Origin: Hygrophila difformis
Taxonomy: Eukaryota > Streptophyta > Magnoliopsida > Lamiales > Acanthaceae
Length of the DNA: 64,000 nt
Direction: 5' to 3'
NCBI GenBank assembly: GCA_030278955.1
Contig: JAOANR010000015.1
Span: forward strand, 35,000,487-35,064,486
Part shown: positions 44,023-54,833 of the stretch, one piece after another
Position numbering within the stretch: the first letter of the stretch is position 1
How the letters are laid out: every line of letters starts with the position of its first letter
The notes under the pieces: model-generated
What the model saw: only the letters and a program-made list of their open reading frames with translations
What the model was told of the DNA's origin: nothing
The model's database searches: none
Made by a program: the position numbers and the translations under genes

Positions 44023-44967
44023 ATGGCAGAAACTAGTCGATCCTCAATGGGTGTTGCAATCTTCAACGGTAAGAATGATTTTGCAATTTGGAAAATTAAA
44101 ATGAGATGTGTTCTGTTACTCTTAAATTAGCCAAGGCTATTGATAACTCATTCACTACTAAATCTCCTGAACAAATTGAAATGAATGAAATGGCTGTGTC
44201 GCAAATTAGTTTACATCTATCTGATTCTGTGTTGAGAAAAGTAGGTACATATACTAGTGCTAAAGAATTATGGGATAGGCTTGATAATCTGTTTACCGAG
44301 TCTTCATTGTCTTCAATAATGTTTTTGCTTGAGAAGTTCTTTAGGTACCGACTTGATATGAATCTAGATATTGATGATAATATTGATGCATTTCAAAAAC
44401 TTGTTCAAGATATTAAAAATACGGGTGATGAACATATTGATGAATATGTGCCTATTGTGTTATTGAATGCTATTCCTGATTCATATGCTGAAGTGAAATC
44501 TGCTATTAAGTATGCTAGAGACAATATCACCATAGATACTGTTGTAAGTTGCCTTAAGAGTAAGGAGATTGAACTAAAACGGTATAAGGAGTCTAATAAC
44601 TCGTCTGAGAAGGTGTTCCACACGAGAGGTAGACAGTCTCATAGGGATAATGGCAAGAATTCTGAAAATGGGCATGGAAAATCTAAGTCTAATGGAAAGC
44701 ATAACAGGAAGTGTTACAATTGTGGTAAAAAAGGTCATTATGCAAATGAATGTAGGTTGCCTAAGAAAAAACATGATTCCAGTGATAGTAGTGATGATGA
44801 GCATGCTAATAATGTGACTGAAAAAGTCGAATATGGTGATGTTTATTGATTGGTTAACTGATTTTGATGACAATCTATGTGCTTATGTGCCTAGTTATAC
44901 TTCTAATGAGCATTTGTTGCATGAAAATGAACTTGTTGATAATTCTGTTCAAGGTGGAGCTATGTGA
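44023..44967 (+). pseudogene. Copia-type gag with zinc knuckle, two frameshifts
   Basis: The ATG at 44023 opens with MAETSRSSMGVAIFNGKN and WKIKMRCVL. A frameshift near 44115 leads into the long frame 44106-44849: LWDRLDNLFTESSLSS, a leucine-rich capsid segment, DTVVSCLKSKEIELKRY, a basic linker and the knuckle CYNCGKKGHYANEC (CX2CX4HX4C). A second frameshift near 44845 continues as FIDWLTDFDDNLCAYVP to a stop at about 44967. Gag forms the particle that packages the RNA. There is no pol after it. The frameshifts suggest that this copy makes no complete gag. Confidence 0.8.
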
Positions 44968-45345
44968 CTTTGTGTTTTGCTGTGTGCTAGTATATTTTTG
45001 ATTAGTTATGTGCTATATATCTTTGTGTTTAGCTTTGTGCTGTTATCTCTGTGATTAGCTTTGTGCTAGTCTATCTTAGTGTTTATCTTTGTGCTAGGTA
45101 CCTATTATTATTATTATTTTTCTTTGTGCTATTTGGCTTTGTGTTGTGTTATGTGTCTTTTTGTTTTTGCTTTGTGGATCTTGTTTACTCACTCTTTGTG
45201 CAGTGGGTAGTATTCTAAGGAGTATTTGGTGAGATCTCTTCTATTTTTACTTTTAAACTTTGTTAGTTAAATGCACTTGTGCTAGGTGCAAATTTTTCTT
45301 TCTATGTGACTGACTTTGTGTTTTCTTGCTTTGTGCAGGAAGGAA
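44968..45345 (+). repeat. Degenerate CTTTGTGCT repeat tail
   Basis: About fifteen irregular copies of CTTTGTGCT, CTTTGTGTT, TATGTGCT or CTCTGTGAT follow gag where pol would be. Spacing is 10-40 bp. No frame is conserved. Confidence 0.6.
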
Positions 45346-45415
45346 GCGTAGGGCGATGATGAACCATTTTTGACCCCCCCATTTAATAAGTGAAGGAATA
45401 TGCCAAGGTGGAGTA

Positions 45416-46012
45416 TGTGGATATTTGGCCCATACCCTCACTTTGGCAAAGCCTAGCACACTAGGGCCTTGTGAGTTCACTCCCATTGGGTTGCACCATA
45501 GGCCTCAATCACTACCTCTTTGGCCCATTTTATTTCTGGTAAGACTATCCGGCATATCTTCCTCCCTCAATCTCCTCCATCACAGTGATTCTCTTCTTCC
45601 GTAATTCTTGGAAACTCAGTTGTCATAATCCATTCTTTCCTTTCTCCACCGATTCCCATTTATGCTCCCTCTCCTTTCCATAATTACAGTGAGAATCTCC
45701 ACTATATATATGCCCCTTGTCCTGGCCAAATATGTACAGCAAACAATTCATCTTCTTCTCAGTGAAACCTTGAAACCTTAGTGACCTTCTCGGTGAAGTG
45801 GGTGATTGAGGTCATTGGTGCTCTCTTTGTGTTTGGAGGATCTTGGTGATTCCAATGGGTGATGCTTGGTGCAAAATGGGGATGGTCCTGAGCCCTAATC
45901 ATCTTTACTGATTTTGTATTGGTTGTTTCTACTCTTTTATTTTTCTTTGTGAAGTTCCTTTCTTTTCTTTTCTGCTTCGTGTTTTCTGTTTTGGTTTCTT
46001 GAATTTGTAACA
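45416..46012 (+). repeat. 3' LTR of the gag-only element
   Basis: 597 bp, starting TGTGGATATTTGG and ending TTGTAACA. It is similar to 42665-43257 with a handful of substitutions and two or three small indels (for example GTGGTG against GTGGGTG). Confidence 0.9.
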
Positions 46013-46909
46013 TTATTCCTATCTAGTATTCTTGATGTTATAAGTTTGATACACTTAAAATTCCTCCAAGGCACATTCACAAGCCAAGTTTGAAGCATCC
46101 AGAAATCAGAATGCACCATAACTACCTACAATTGCCTTTTTGCAAATACTAGGGGCAAAAATTAAACTACTCTTTTAATTGGGAGTATTTACTTCACTTA
46201 AATTTTGTTTTAAGGGTTTATAAAACAAGTTTCCTTTTCTAATTTATTTGAGTTTATTTCTGACTCTTTTTTTTTCGGTAAAAGGAATGTCGAAGTCATC
46301 TTATTCAAACACTTGGTGTGTGTAATACAAGCCTAATAGAAGTACATCACAATCCAGTACATTACACACTATGGGGCCTAGGGAGATGTTCAACTCCTAA
46401 CATATTTTTTCCTCGAGGACAACTTTGTTACATTCCCTGGGATTAAGTTAAACCTGATGCCACAATAATCTTTTATGACCGCCGACAAAAAACATTAACT
46501 TTTGTGCCCGAAAAGATAAAAGGCTCCCTGGCAACTAACATCCTTTTATCCAAAATCAATGCTCCTTAATTAATTAATCACATGGTTCTTGGTTTTTACT
46601 GGTTCGTGCACGAATCAATATTACGAACTAGAGATGGTTTTGTCTGTTCGGGCAAAAAAGATTTTTTTTTATTTTTATTTTTTATTTTTTATTTTTTTTG
46701 CGGCGGGTATAAAAGAATTTTGCATGTGTACTGCAGCACGGTTTCCTTATGTTAAATCTAATAGTCTAATCATATTTGGTGTTCTCCGGTGGTCTGCCTC
46801 CCAATGAGGAGCCCAACTCTTCGGTTCTTTTGATCATGCTAATCTTCTAGCGGCATAACTATGTTCCTACCCATACTCATCTTCTAGCGGCATAAATCTT
46901 ATTCTGACA
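46013..46909. other. Intergenic, target duplication then no gene
   Basis: It starts with the TTATT target duplication. The rest is AT-rich with a long T run near 46660-46700. I see no gene or repeat boundary. Confidence 0.5.
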
Positions 46910-46911
46910 TA

Positions 46912-47193
46912 CTCCTGCCGTTCCTTTTTTAGTTGTCTTTTTAGAAATAAAAAAACATTCCAAAATAGTTGTCACTTTACATATTTATCTCATACTTTTC
47001 CAATATTATCACTATATTATCCTAAAAGATATTCCTAGAATACTGTGCATTCTCTCTCCACTCCAATTCTATTTTTTATTTCCAAAGAAAACACATAGAG
47101 ATAAAAGTGGAATAATACAGAATAATGATTACAATACTTGGTAAACGTATTTTATTTCTTCCTAAAACGACTACTAATAAAGGATGGAGGGAG
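46912..47193. mobile_element. Stowaway-like MITE
   Basis: The ends are CTCCTGCCGTTCC and GGATGGAGGGAG, with inverted similarity extending inward about 25 bp (TTTTTTAGTTGTC against GACTACTAATAAA). A TA dinucleotide lies on each side, the Tc1/mariner-type target duplication. It is about 280 bp and non-coding. Confidence 0.75.
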
Positions 47194-47243
47194 TATATTT
47201 TATTTTATTTTTGGTGACACATATATTTTATTCTTGAAAAACC

Positions 47244-47245
<2 letters not shown>

Positions 47246-47286
<41 letters not shown>
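47246..47286. repeat. Poly(A) run of 41 bases
   Basis: An uninterrupted A tract. No retroposon body with a target duplication was recognised to its left, so its origin is unclear. Confidence 0.8.
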
Positions 47287-47289
<3 letters not shown>

Positions 47290-47838
47290 AGAAGTTACAA
47301 TTCCTAAATGTACCATGATTAGTACTACTAGTTAATAGAGGTCGGTTGAGTGGCTATTAACGTACATTTATGCTGCTGGGTTTGATATTTAATGGTTATT
47401 TAATACTATAATTGTTTAATACTACCATGATACTGATTTGTTTAATAATTAATAATTATTTAATTGATCTGACGCGTATCGATTAATGTTAGACAATGTT
47501 ATAGGGTCGACTCTCCACCGCATCATATCCCCTCTTTATTTTTTATAATTTGTGTGACATTAGCCTCATCGACCATTTTCTAGTCTGTATAGGTTGTTTA
47601 GTAAAAAAAAAAAAAAATAGACAAAGACAATTATTTCTCCTTTCCTAACCTTCATTGCCTATCTGGCAAAAAAATTAGTGTTAGACAATTGTTTAATATC
47701 AACTAAAACTTGTTTAATTAGACATGCCAAATGCAATGTGCACTCAGTTAATTCCAAATTAAAAGTCTAAAATTGCTAAATTAGAAGTGCGAGTTTGGCA
47801 AACATTTGGAACCTTCGAAAGGGGCCAAATCCAATATA

Positions 47839-48094
47839 CTACGTCCGTTCTTTTTTAATTGCTCAATTTCAATCATTGTTTTTAACTAGTTGACTTTGGA
47901 TGGTTTTATATAATTCGTTACAAGGCTAAATAAAAAAATGGTAAAACAATAATGAAAATAGATATTACAAACTACAAAACTCATGTTAGACTTACCTTTA
48001 AAATTATTTTCTAACCTAACTAAATAAAACTCCAAAATCAGTTAGTTGAAAATAATAATTGAAATGGAGCAATTGAAAGAGAAGGGGGACGAAG
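47839..48094. mobile_element. Second Stowaway-like MITE
   Basis: The ends are CTACGTCCGTTC and GGGGGACGAAG, imperfect inverted repeats with TA on each side. The inner flanks (TTTTTTAATTGCTCAATTTC and AATTGAAAGAGAAG) continue the inverted similarity. About 256 bp, non-coding. It lies about 200 bp upstream of the acetyltransferase transcript. Confidence 0.65.
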
Positions 48095-48177
48095 TACCAC
48101 TAAGGAACACAGGCATACGATATCGTGTCCGGAGGCAATCGTCGGTCGTTAGTTGGAAGGAAATTTTTAAGGCAGGC

Positions 48178-48236
48178 CAAAAAAAAAAAATAAAAAATAA
48201 AAAATAAAAATAAATAAATAAAAGTGAAAAAAAGAG
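48178..48236. repeat. A-rich low-complexity tract
   Basis: AAATAAAAAATAAAAAATAAAAATAAATAAATAAAAG repeats, no gene. It immediately precedes the acetyltransferase leader. Confidence 0.7.
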
Positions 48237-48299
48237 GCCGTGTAGTTTCTCCCTTTTAGCATTTCCCCCCGAATCCTCCCTGTCCCACTTTCACCCCTC

Positions 48300-48453
48300 G
48301 TTGTGTACATCTTCGATTCTTGTGACCAAAGAAAGTAGAAGAAGATTCGCTTCCTTCCGGGTTCTACTCCTCACATTTCAATCTTCTCATTTAGTCGTTC
48401 CTCCCAAGTCCCACCCACATCTCAATTTCTCATCCCTTCCTCGCTGCTTCAAG
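48300..48453 (+). other. Leader exon of the acetyltransferase gene
   Basis: Pyrimidine-rich 5' untranslated sequence ending at a donor CTTCAAG|GTATAG. The following 1151-bp interval (48454-49604) would be a leader intron, ending at TTTGGTGTGCAG. The second exon begins 50 bases before the ATG. The transcript start is a guess. Confidence 0.5.
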
Positions 48454-49654
48454 GTATAGGTTCCATCATCCATGCTTCCGTTTCCGTTTCCGTTTCCGTT
48501 TCCTTGAAGAAATTCTTTATTCATTTTGCGATTTGATTTCCCATATCCCCAATCCCAGTCCCCACTACTGATTGAATACCATCGCCCCATCGTTGTTTTT
48601 CTCTTCTTGTGGAACTTGACTCAGATCGCTGGACGTAATTTCTTTAGGTTAATTCTACTGTTTTCCTTTTGGGGGTATATATCTTTGCTGTCTTTGCAAT
48701 CCTTGTTTTGTTTGGATAATAAATTTGGGTTCTTTGTCCTGTTTATATATCAGTTATTATTTATAGCTCGGAATTCCGTGAAGGGTTCTTGTATTAACAA
48801 TCCTGTTTCCAGCAAGCAGCAAGTTTATAACTTTTGATCCTTTATTCTTTTCTTTTCTTTTCATTTCTTAGTGGGAAAACTAGAGCCTAAAACCTTAACG
48901 AAATGTTGTTCTCTGGGTAGGCTGATGGACGCGGTATATTGTTTTAGAAATGACTTCTCAAATTGTTTAGACAATAAGATGAGGTTTCCATACTTGTGAG
49001 ATGCTTTCAGCAATGAAAATCTTATGGTGATGCTAAGCAATATAGATGAGGCCTTAAACAAATGTCAGGGATTTCTCACTTTCTTTCCCCCGGACAGAAA
49101 GCTTGTGGAAGATCTTACTGCATACTTATATTGATATTACATATCACTTAGTTAGAATATGTTGAATTCACAATGTTATGTAATCTAAGGCAAAAAAACT
49201 CAACTTCTTTTTGATTCTATTGTTTCTATTGTTGATAGCTATGACTTTCTTGAACAGATATCCGTTTTGAATAATCAAGAGGGAAAAAATATTACTAGCA
49301 TTTTTTATGTTCCAACACATACAATAAATGTTTTCCATCAACCAGTTAGTTTTGCTGCTTTTTCTGCACAATAGTCTCAAAAAAAGATGCCAATCCGGCA
49401 TTTTTGCCACCAACACTGATCTTAATTCTTAACAGATAACAGATTTATGAAGGCTTTATGATACCCTGTCTCATTTTTATTTTCTTCAATGCTTATAAAT
49501 TCTGAATAATGAAATAGTGAATATTAATATATTTTAGTGGGATTCAAGGCTTCATGGCTGCTGCGGCTAATGTTGCATAAATGGAGGAATCTTTTGGTGT
49601 GCAGAGTTTCCAAATATATCAAATATTTCCTGGGGATTGATTCTGCATCCTCCG

Positions 49655-50795
49655 ATGGTCAATCTGAAAGTTTCCCGTCGTCCTATTATTGTTTATAGGC
49701 CCATACGACCGTCTGATTTAATGGTTATTGAGAAAATTCATGGCGATCTCTTTCCAATAAGGTCAGAATGTGCTTTTTCTCTTGTCAATGAAGAAGCATT
49801 GAGACGGCTATTATTTTATTTTACTAAGAGCATCTCATGATCATTCAGATATGAATCTGAGTTCTTCCACAATGTTGTACATGGTTATGATATTGTGTCA
49901 TGGGGAGCTGTGGATCATAGCCAAACTAATGCACAGAGTGATGAACTTATTGGATTTGTCACTGCTAGAATTGTTTCGGCAAAAGACAGTGAGGTAAGCC
50001 ATGAGGAAGTTGGCAGTCATTAGCTTACTGGATTTCCTGCCTTCCCTATTTACTTATAGTTGATTCCTCCATCAATTGTGCCATTTTCTTGCAGATACAA
50101 GATTTATTGAGCTGTGAATCATCACAAACGGATCAAACATTAGTATATATCTTGACGCTAGGAGTTGTAGAATCCTACAGAAACCTTGGAATAGGCAAGT
50201 TGCTTGTCTTTTGTTTATGACCTTATTTATCTTGTAACACACTAACAGCTCTCTAATCTTGAGTGTTCAGCCGGTTCCCTCATCCATGAGGTTGTCAAGT
50301 ATGCTTCAAATATTTCAACTTGCCGTGCAGTATACCTACATGTGATTTCATACAATATTCCAGCCATACAGTTGTACAAGAAAATGTCATTTCAGTGCGT
50401 TCGACGGTTGTACAATTTTTATTTTATCAATGGGCAGCATTATGACTCATTCCTGTTTGTCTACTATGTGAATGGGGGGCGATCACCTTGCTCGCCGCTG
50501 TAAGTGAAACAATCTGTTTGCTATATGGTGCTATGCAAAATTGTAAATAAACTATGGCATTTGTATGTATATTGGCAATGATGAGGTTTGGTTGGATTGT
50601 TTCAGAGAGCTTATGACAGTATTCGTTTCACATGTAAAGAGTGGGTTGAAATGCGTGGCTGGAAAGCTGTGGAAAAATGAAGAAAGGAAGATTTCCAAGT
50701 TGTTGAAATGCAAGGACTCCGGCAGCATTCTCCCGACGGTGCATAACAAAAGAATTGGGATGGGTGAGGGTGGATATAGGTCCCAGTTTGTATAA
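49655..50795 (+). CDS. MCC1: GNAT acetyltransferase, MCC1/NAA60 family
   Basis: Five coding exons (49655-49761, 49849-49993, 50095-50194, 50271-50499, 50606-50795) join in frame to 256 residues. The protein matches the plant family of histone acetyltransferase MCC1 and its relative NAA60, which acetylates protein N-termini. It has YRPIRPSDLMVIEKIHGDLF at the start, ELIGFVTARIV, the core YILTLGVVESYRNLGIA with the acetyl-CoA loop R-x-L-G-I-A (about residues 105-115), and YLHVISYNIPAIQLYKKMSF. The C-terminal tail after SPCSPLEL is basic. One intron (50195-50270) starts with GC, not GT. I chose the ATG at 49655 because family proteins begin with a short MVN-type segment. Arabidopsis has two close relatives and I cannot separate them here. 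Confidence 0.88.
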
Positions 50796-51180
50796 AATAG
50801 TACATAAAACATATGAAAAAGAGCAGATGTAGGCTTTACTTGGTTTGATGACACATTGTGTCACCTGGAAATGAATGGTGTATTCAGCGTTCGACATAAT
50901 TTGTATTTGTGAGTACAGAAAGTGTTGGTGGTGGCTGTCCATGTGTTTGTCCTTCCTTCCCCTCAAGAGGGAATAAGAATGGTGGTGTTAAAGTGGTAGA
51001 TATGCTTGTGCAGCTAAACTGTGGTATTTTAAATCTTCTTGTTTCCAGTAATAAATCAAGTTGCACTTTGCTGTCCTGTATGTTATCTGTTTGTTATAAG
51101 ATTGAAGTTTTACATGGGGATAAAAGAAGGGGCACAGGTTGTATTGAGATGGAAATGCAGATATCAGATATCAGATATTA
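50796..51180 (+). other. Probable 3' untranslated region of the acetyltransferase gene
   Basis: No gene is seen. The end of the transcript is not defined. Confidence 0.4.
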
Positions 51181-51776
51181 GATGTCGTTTAAGCTCAAAT
51201 TTCACATACCAATGAAGTACTCCATAATTACCTTTAATTTTACATTTTTGCCTTCTCTAAAAAGTGGAGCTAGAGTGGAGATTGGTTAGTTTAAAGGTAA
51301 AGAGAGGTATGCACATTATTCTAGTTATATCATTGATGAAAATAGAAGGGTAATATTGAAAAAACATTATATAAATATATAAAGTAACAACTAATAAGCA
51401 ATACTTTTAAATAAAATGGTAATATTGAAAAAACATTTATATAAATATGTAAAGTGACAGAGAACACTTTTGAATGTATGACAGAAACATGGCAATGGCA
51501 TCATGATAACAAATCCATCCCTATTGGGGCAGTGGACTTTGACTCCTGCATTTTCTTCTTCTCACTTTATCCATCCATCCAGATTCAAGAAATTACAGTA
51601 CAGTCAAATTCTCCTTCCTCAGACTGTTGTATTCTGTAACCGTGTCAACTGATCATGAAGTATATTATTACGTGGAAAACAATCTGAAACGAATTACCCC
51701 GAAACTACATCTACATGGAGTATATTATTATTATTATTAATAAAATGAATCCTTCCTTTTATTAATCTTTTGCCCT
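51181..51776. other. Intergenic, with a 71-bp spaced direct repeat
   Basis: AATATTGAAAAAACATT followed by TATAAATATAT and AAAGTRACA occurs at about 51352 and again at about 51421. No coding frame is seen. Confidence 0.5.
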
Positions 51777-51786
51777 TTATATATGT
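51777..51786 (+). promoter_or_regulatory. Possible TATA box of the NERD gene
   Basis: TTTATATATG lies 224 bp upstream of the ATG. The likely transcript start is about 30 bp downstream. Confidence 0.4.
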
Positions 51787-52009
51787 ACTCGTAGTGTATT
51801 TAATTTTGGCCCCTCGCATATTTTCGTAGAATTGTAGTGTCGGAGTAGGATTCGGGAGCAAGCAATAGGGTTGCCTGGCGGAGGCCGGAGGGTTCGTCGA
51901 CGAATTCGGGAGCAAAAGCAATAGGATTCCTATATTGATCTCTTGCTTTGGGTCTAGAACTTTCTTTTTCGTTAATCCATACAAATTCCAATCAATCCCA
52001 ATTCTCACC

Positions 52010-54833
52010 ATGTGGTTGGAGCTCGTATGCGGCTTCATTTTCTACCGCTTTCTCAAGCGCTTCCTTTTTGGCCATGATGCGCTTCTTGCCCTCGATTCTT
52101 CCCAGTTCACTGCTCTCTTCTCCGTTGCCCAAAGGTTGCTTACTTGCTTTGCTTCACTTTTCTTCTTCTTCTTCTTCATTGATAATTTAGAATGAGATAT
52201 ATATTCATCCACAGTTGGACAGTTATCTGCTTGTTGTATTTACCAATAATTTGTATTTGTATTCATATAGGTTGGAAAAGCTCAAGCGAGGAGCGAAAGT
52301 ATACGTCGGCCTCCGAATTCCCGACCCAGATTCTGCTTCTCGCCGGAATATTGACCTTGTTCTTGTCACTAATCAGTTAACTTATCCTTCGTTTGTGTCT
52401 ATTATATTCATTCACACTATTTACTTTGATATCGAAAATGAAGCTTCCTTTATTATAACAAGTTCATTAATGATGACTGGACACTTGTTTTTTGTGCATT
52501 TCCTGATGCAGGGAAGCAGTGGTTATTTCTGTAAAGAATATTTCAGGGTCCGTCTCCATTGACGATGATGGCAATTGGGTATGCACTGATGAGAAGCATA
52601 ATAAAATTGATCGTATTCCCAGCCCTGTGAGTTGATCTCTTTCCTTTCTTGCTGAGATATATATTTTGCACTCCATCTAACTTACAGTGGTTAGTATCTC
52701 TTGTTGTTAAAACATATAAATGCTTTCCCATGGCCAAATATAAGGTTCCTTCAACTTTTCTTGTCGTGGCTTGACATAGCTTAAATCCTTTTATGCATTT
52801 GCAGTAAGTTCCTTGACTATTCTCAGAATAGATTTGATTGTGTACAGCCTAAATCAGTGATGGGTGAATTTATTACGTTCTTTTTCCTTCATGGTCGACC
52901 AAATAGATGTCAAGTGAAGTGTATCCAGAAATGTGGTTAGAGAAGTTTATGGAATGTTGAATAAAATACCCTAGGTTAGAATATCTGGTTATCAGCTTTG
53001 CTTTATGATAGGTTAACATGTTGAGTGACATATGCATGCCCTGTAAACAGCTTCCTTGCGTTTATTTCCCTTGTTCTTTTCTTTTTAAATCATTTTTTTT
53101 AAAACAACAATATCCAAAACAATGTATTATCCTAAAATATTGTACTATAATTTTGCTATTCGCCAATTTTATTTCTCTAGTTAGTTACTATACCAATATT
53201 CCAAATTGGTCCAATGCAGGAGGCTGAAACAAAACAATCAGTTTGCATCCTCGAAGAATATCTTGAACAAAGGGGCGTCTCTCTTCCACAAGGATACCTT
53301 TCTTATAAAGTTGTGTGCCCAAACCCAGATTTTAGGTATGATTCTCTTTCATTCTATTGATCTATTTATATCATGTATGGTAGAGCCCGTTTTCTTTTCT
53401 TCTTCTTCTTCTTCTTTTTTTTTTTCCCATTTGTCAAAAAGTTTGATAATCTGTGTTCGATTGCTGCACTTGAATGCTCTCCAGAAAGACCACTCCTCTG
53501 CTCACTGCTGATACGTTTATTTGATTGTTTTGAAGATTGAAGGGATTGGGTGTTGAATCGAACTAATGTTTGAAAATACTAAGAGCTTCTCCTGCATGGG
53601 CATTCCTAATCACTTAGAATACTAAGTTGGTGGCAGCCAGTGGTGCCATAAATTTATTGGATGAACATAATTTGTTAGGGATTTTTTTACTGGGATCTGG
53701 GTGTTGATCTTCTAACCTTTAAAGTCACCATAAAATGTGAGAACATGAATTCTTATTTTGCATTCCTATAAAGATCATTTACAGCATGGGGTTCATTTGT
53801 GGATTTATGCACTGTATTTCATGTAATCACTTACCATTACTATATGAATTTAATCCTTTACCATTCAAGGGCCCAGATCAGCAGTTTCTTGCTTAACTGG
53901 TATGTGACTTCGGTCTTGCTTCATGTCTCCTCCTGCTTTTCTTGCAGGTCGTTCAATTCAGACTGTTTTCCACCTGAGGTCATCACTTATGATCAGTGGA
54001 CACAGTTACAACCCGAGAGAAGAAATTTTTATTCTGGATGGATTAAAGATACATTTTGTTGTGGAAAGAAAAAGATGCAGGAGTCATTTTCTGAGAAACT
54101 TAACTCTGTTCTCAGCACTGCCCCAACTTGGGATAGGTCTGTTACAATGCCATTGGCGTGTCAGTGTCATACTGTTGTTTTAAGCCTGGCGCAAACTTTC
54201 TAAAATGATAGATTCATAACCTAACCAAGAACAGTATTCTAACCTAAATTCTGAGATATGATTTGTATGATCATTTAGCTGGGTCTGGAGTTAATCAAAA
54301 CAAAATTTTGTTGTATTATTTAATCCTGAATTTTCTTTGTTTTTAACTCAGTTGTCCCTTTCCTGTTCTTTAAAGTTTCGTTATTTGATTCAGGTTAGAA
54401 CTCAAAGACAAGTGTATTCTTGGGGAATTTCTGGAATTCAAAGGCAACAACAATGACCTTCTAGCACTAAGAAAGATCAAAAGGTCAAAAGTTAGTCATC
54501 TGACTGTTCGGAAGCCTGGCATGTTTGGTTTTGGTATTGTCTCCATATCTTCTCATATTATTTAGTCAAGACCTTTATTGGATTTCAAGGTAATATCTTT
54601 TTCTTTAACATCTGCAAATACCAACAAGTTTTAATTGTACATCTGCAGTGGAATCATCGGTCCAGATTTTATACGTCCCTCGCGATTATCGTGTTGGAGG
54701 ACCTTCTTGGTCTTCACCATGGGAAGAAGTTACAGTCAATGCAAGAACAGAGCTCGTATTTCAACCTCAGAACTCAACAAAGTCACATAAACTTAAGCTT
54801 TCTTCGGTTGTGTCCCTGTCCCTGAGTGCCTGA
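52010..54833 (+). CDS. NERD-domain protein
   Basis: Seven exons (52010-52134, 52271-52375, 52512-52626, 53220-53335, 53948-54136, 54394-54533, 54649-54833), all with GT-AG introns, join to 324 residues. The N-terminus is hydrophobic with basic residues (MWLELVCGFIFYRFLKRFLF), probably a membrane anchor. The NERD domain, a nuclease-related fold, covers about residues 45-155: KVYVGLRIPD, NIDLVLVTNQEAVVISVKN, then ETKQSVCILEEYLEQRGV. The catalytic aspartate position (NIDLV) and lysine (SVKN) are present, while the usual acid two residues before the lysine is serine. Later conserved segments are PPEVITYDQWTQLQPE and LGEFLEFKG. Plant members are uncharacterised. A nuclease activity is doubtful. 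Confidence 0.85.

Larger units (their letters stand above)
42665..46012 (+). mobile_element. Gag-only non-autonomous copia-type element (TR-GAG-like)
   Basis: It has two LTRs of 593 and 597 bp with a 5-bp target duplication TTATT, a tRNA-Met primer site (TGGTATCGAAGC, 43259) and a purine tract AAGGTGGAGTA before the 3' LTR. The 2.2-kb interior encodes only a copia-type gag with a zinc knuckle. No protease, integrase or reverse transcriptase is present. Elements of this design are known as TR-GAG. It must use enzymes of a related autonomous copia element. LTR copies differ by several substitutions and small indels, so it is older than the Athila-type insertion. Confidence 0.85.

Noticed and set aside
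47246..47286. Poly(A) run as the tail of a SINE or LINE
   Set aside because: No RNA polymerase III boxes, LINE body or flanking duplication found next to it.
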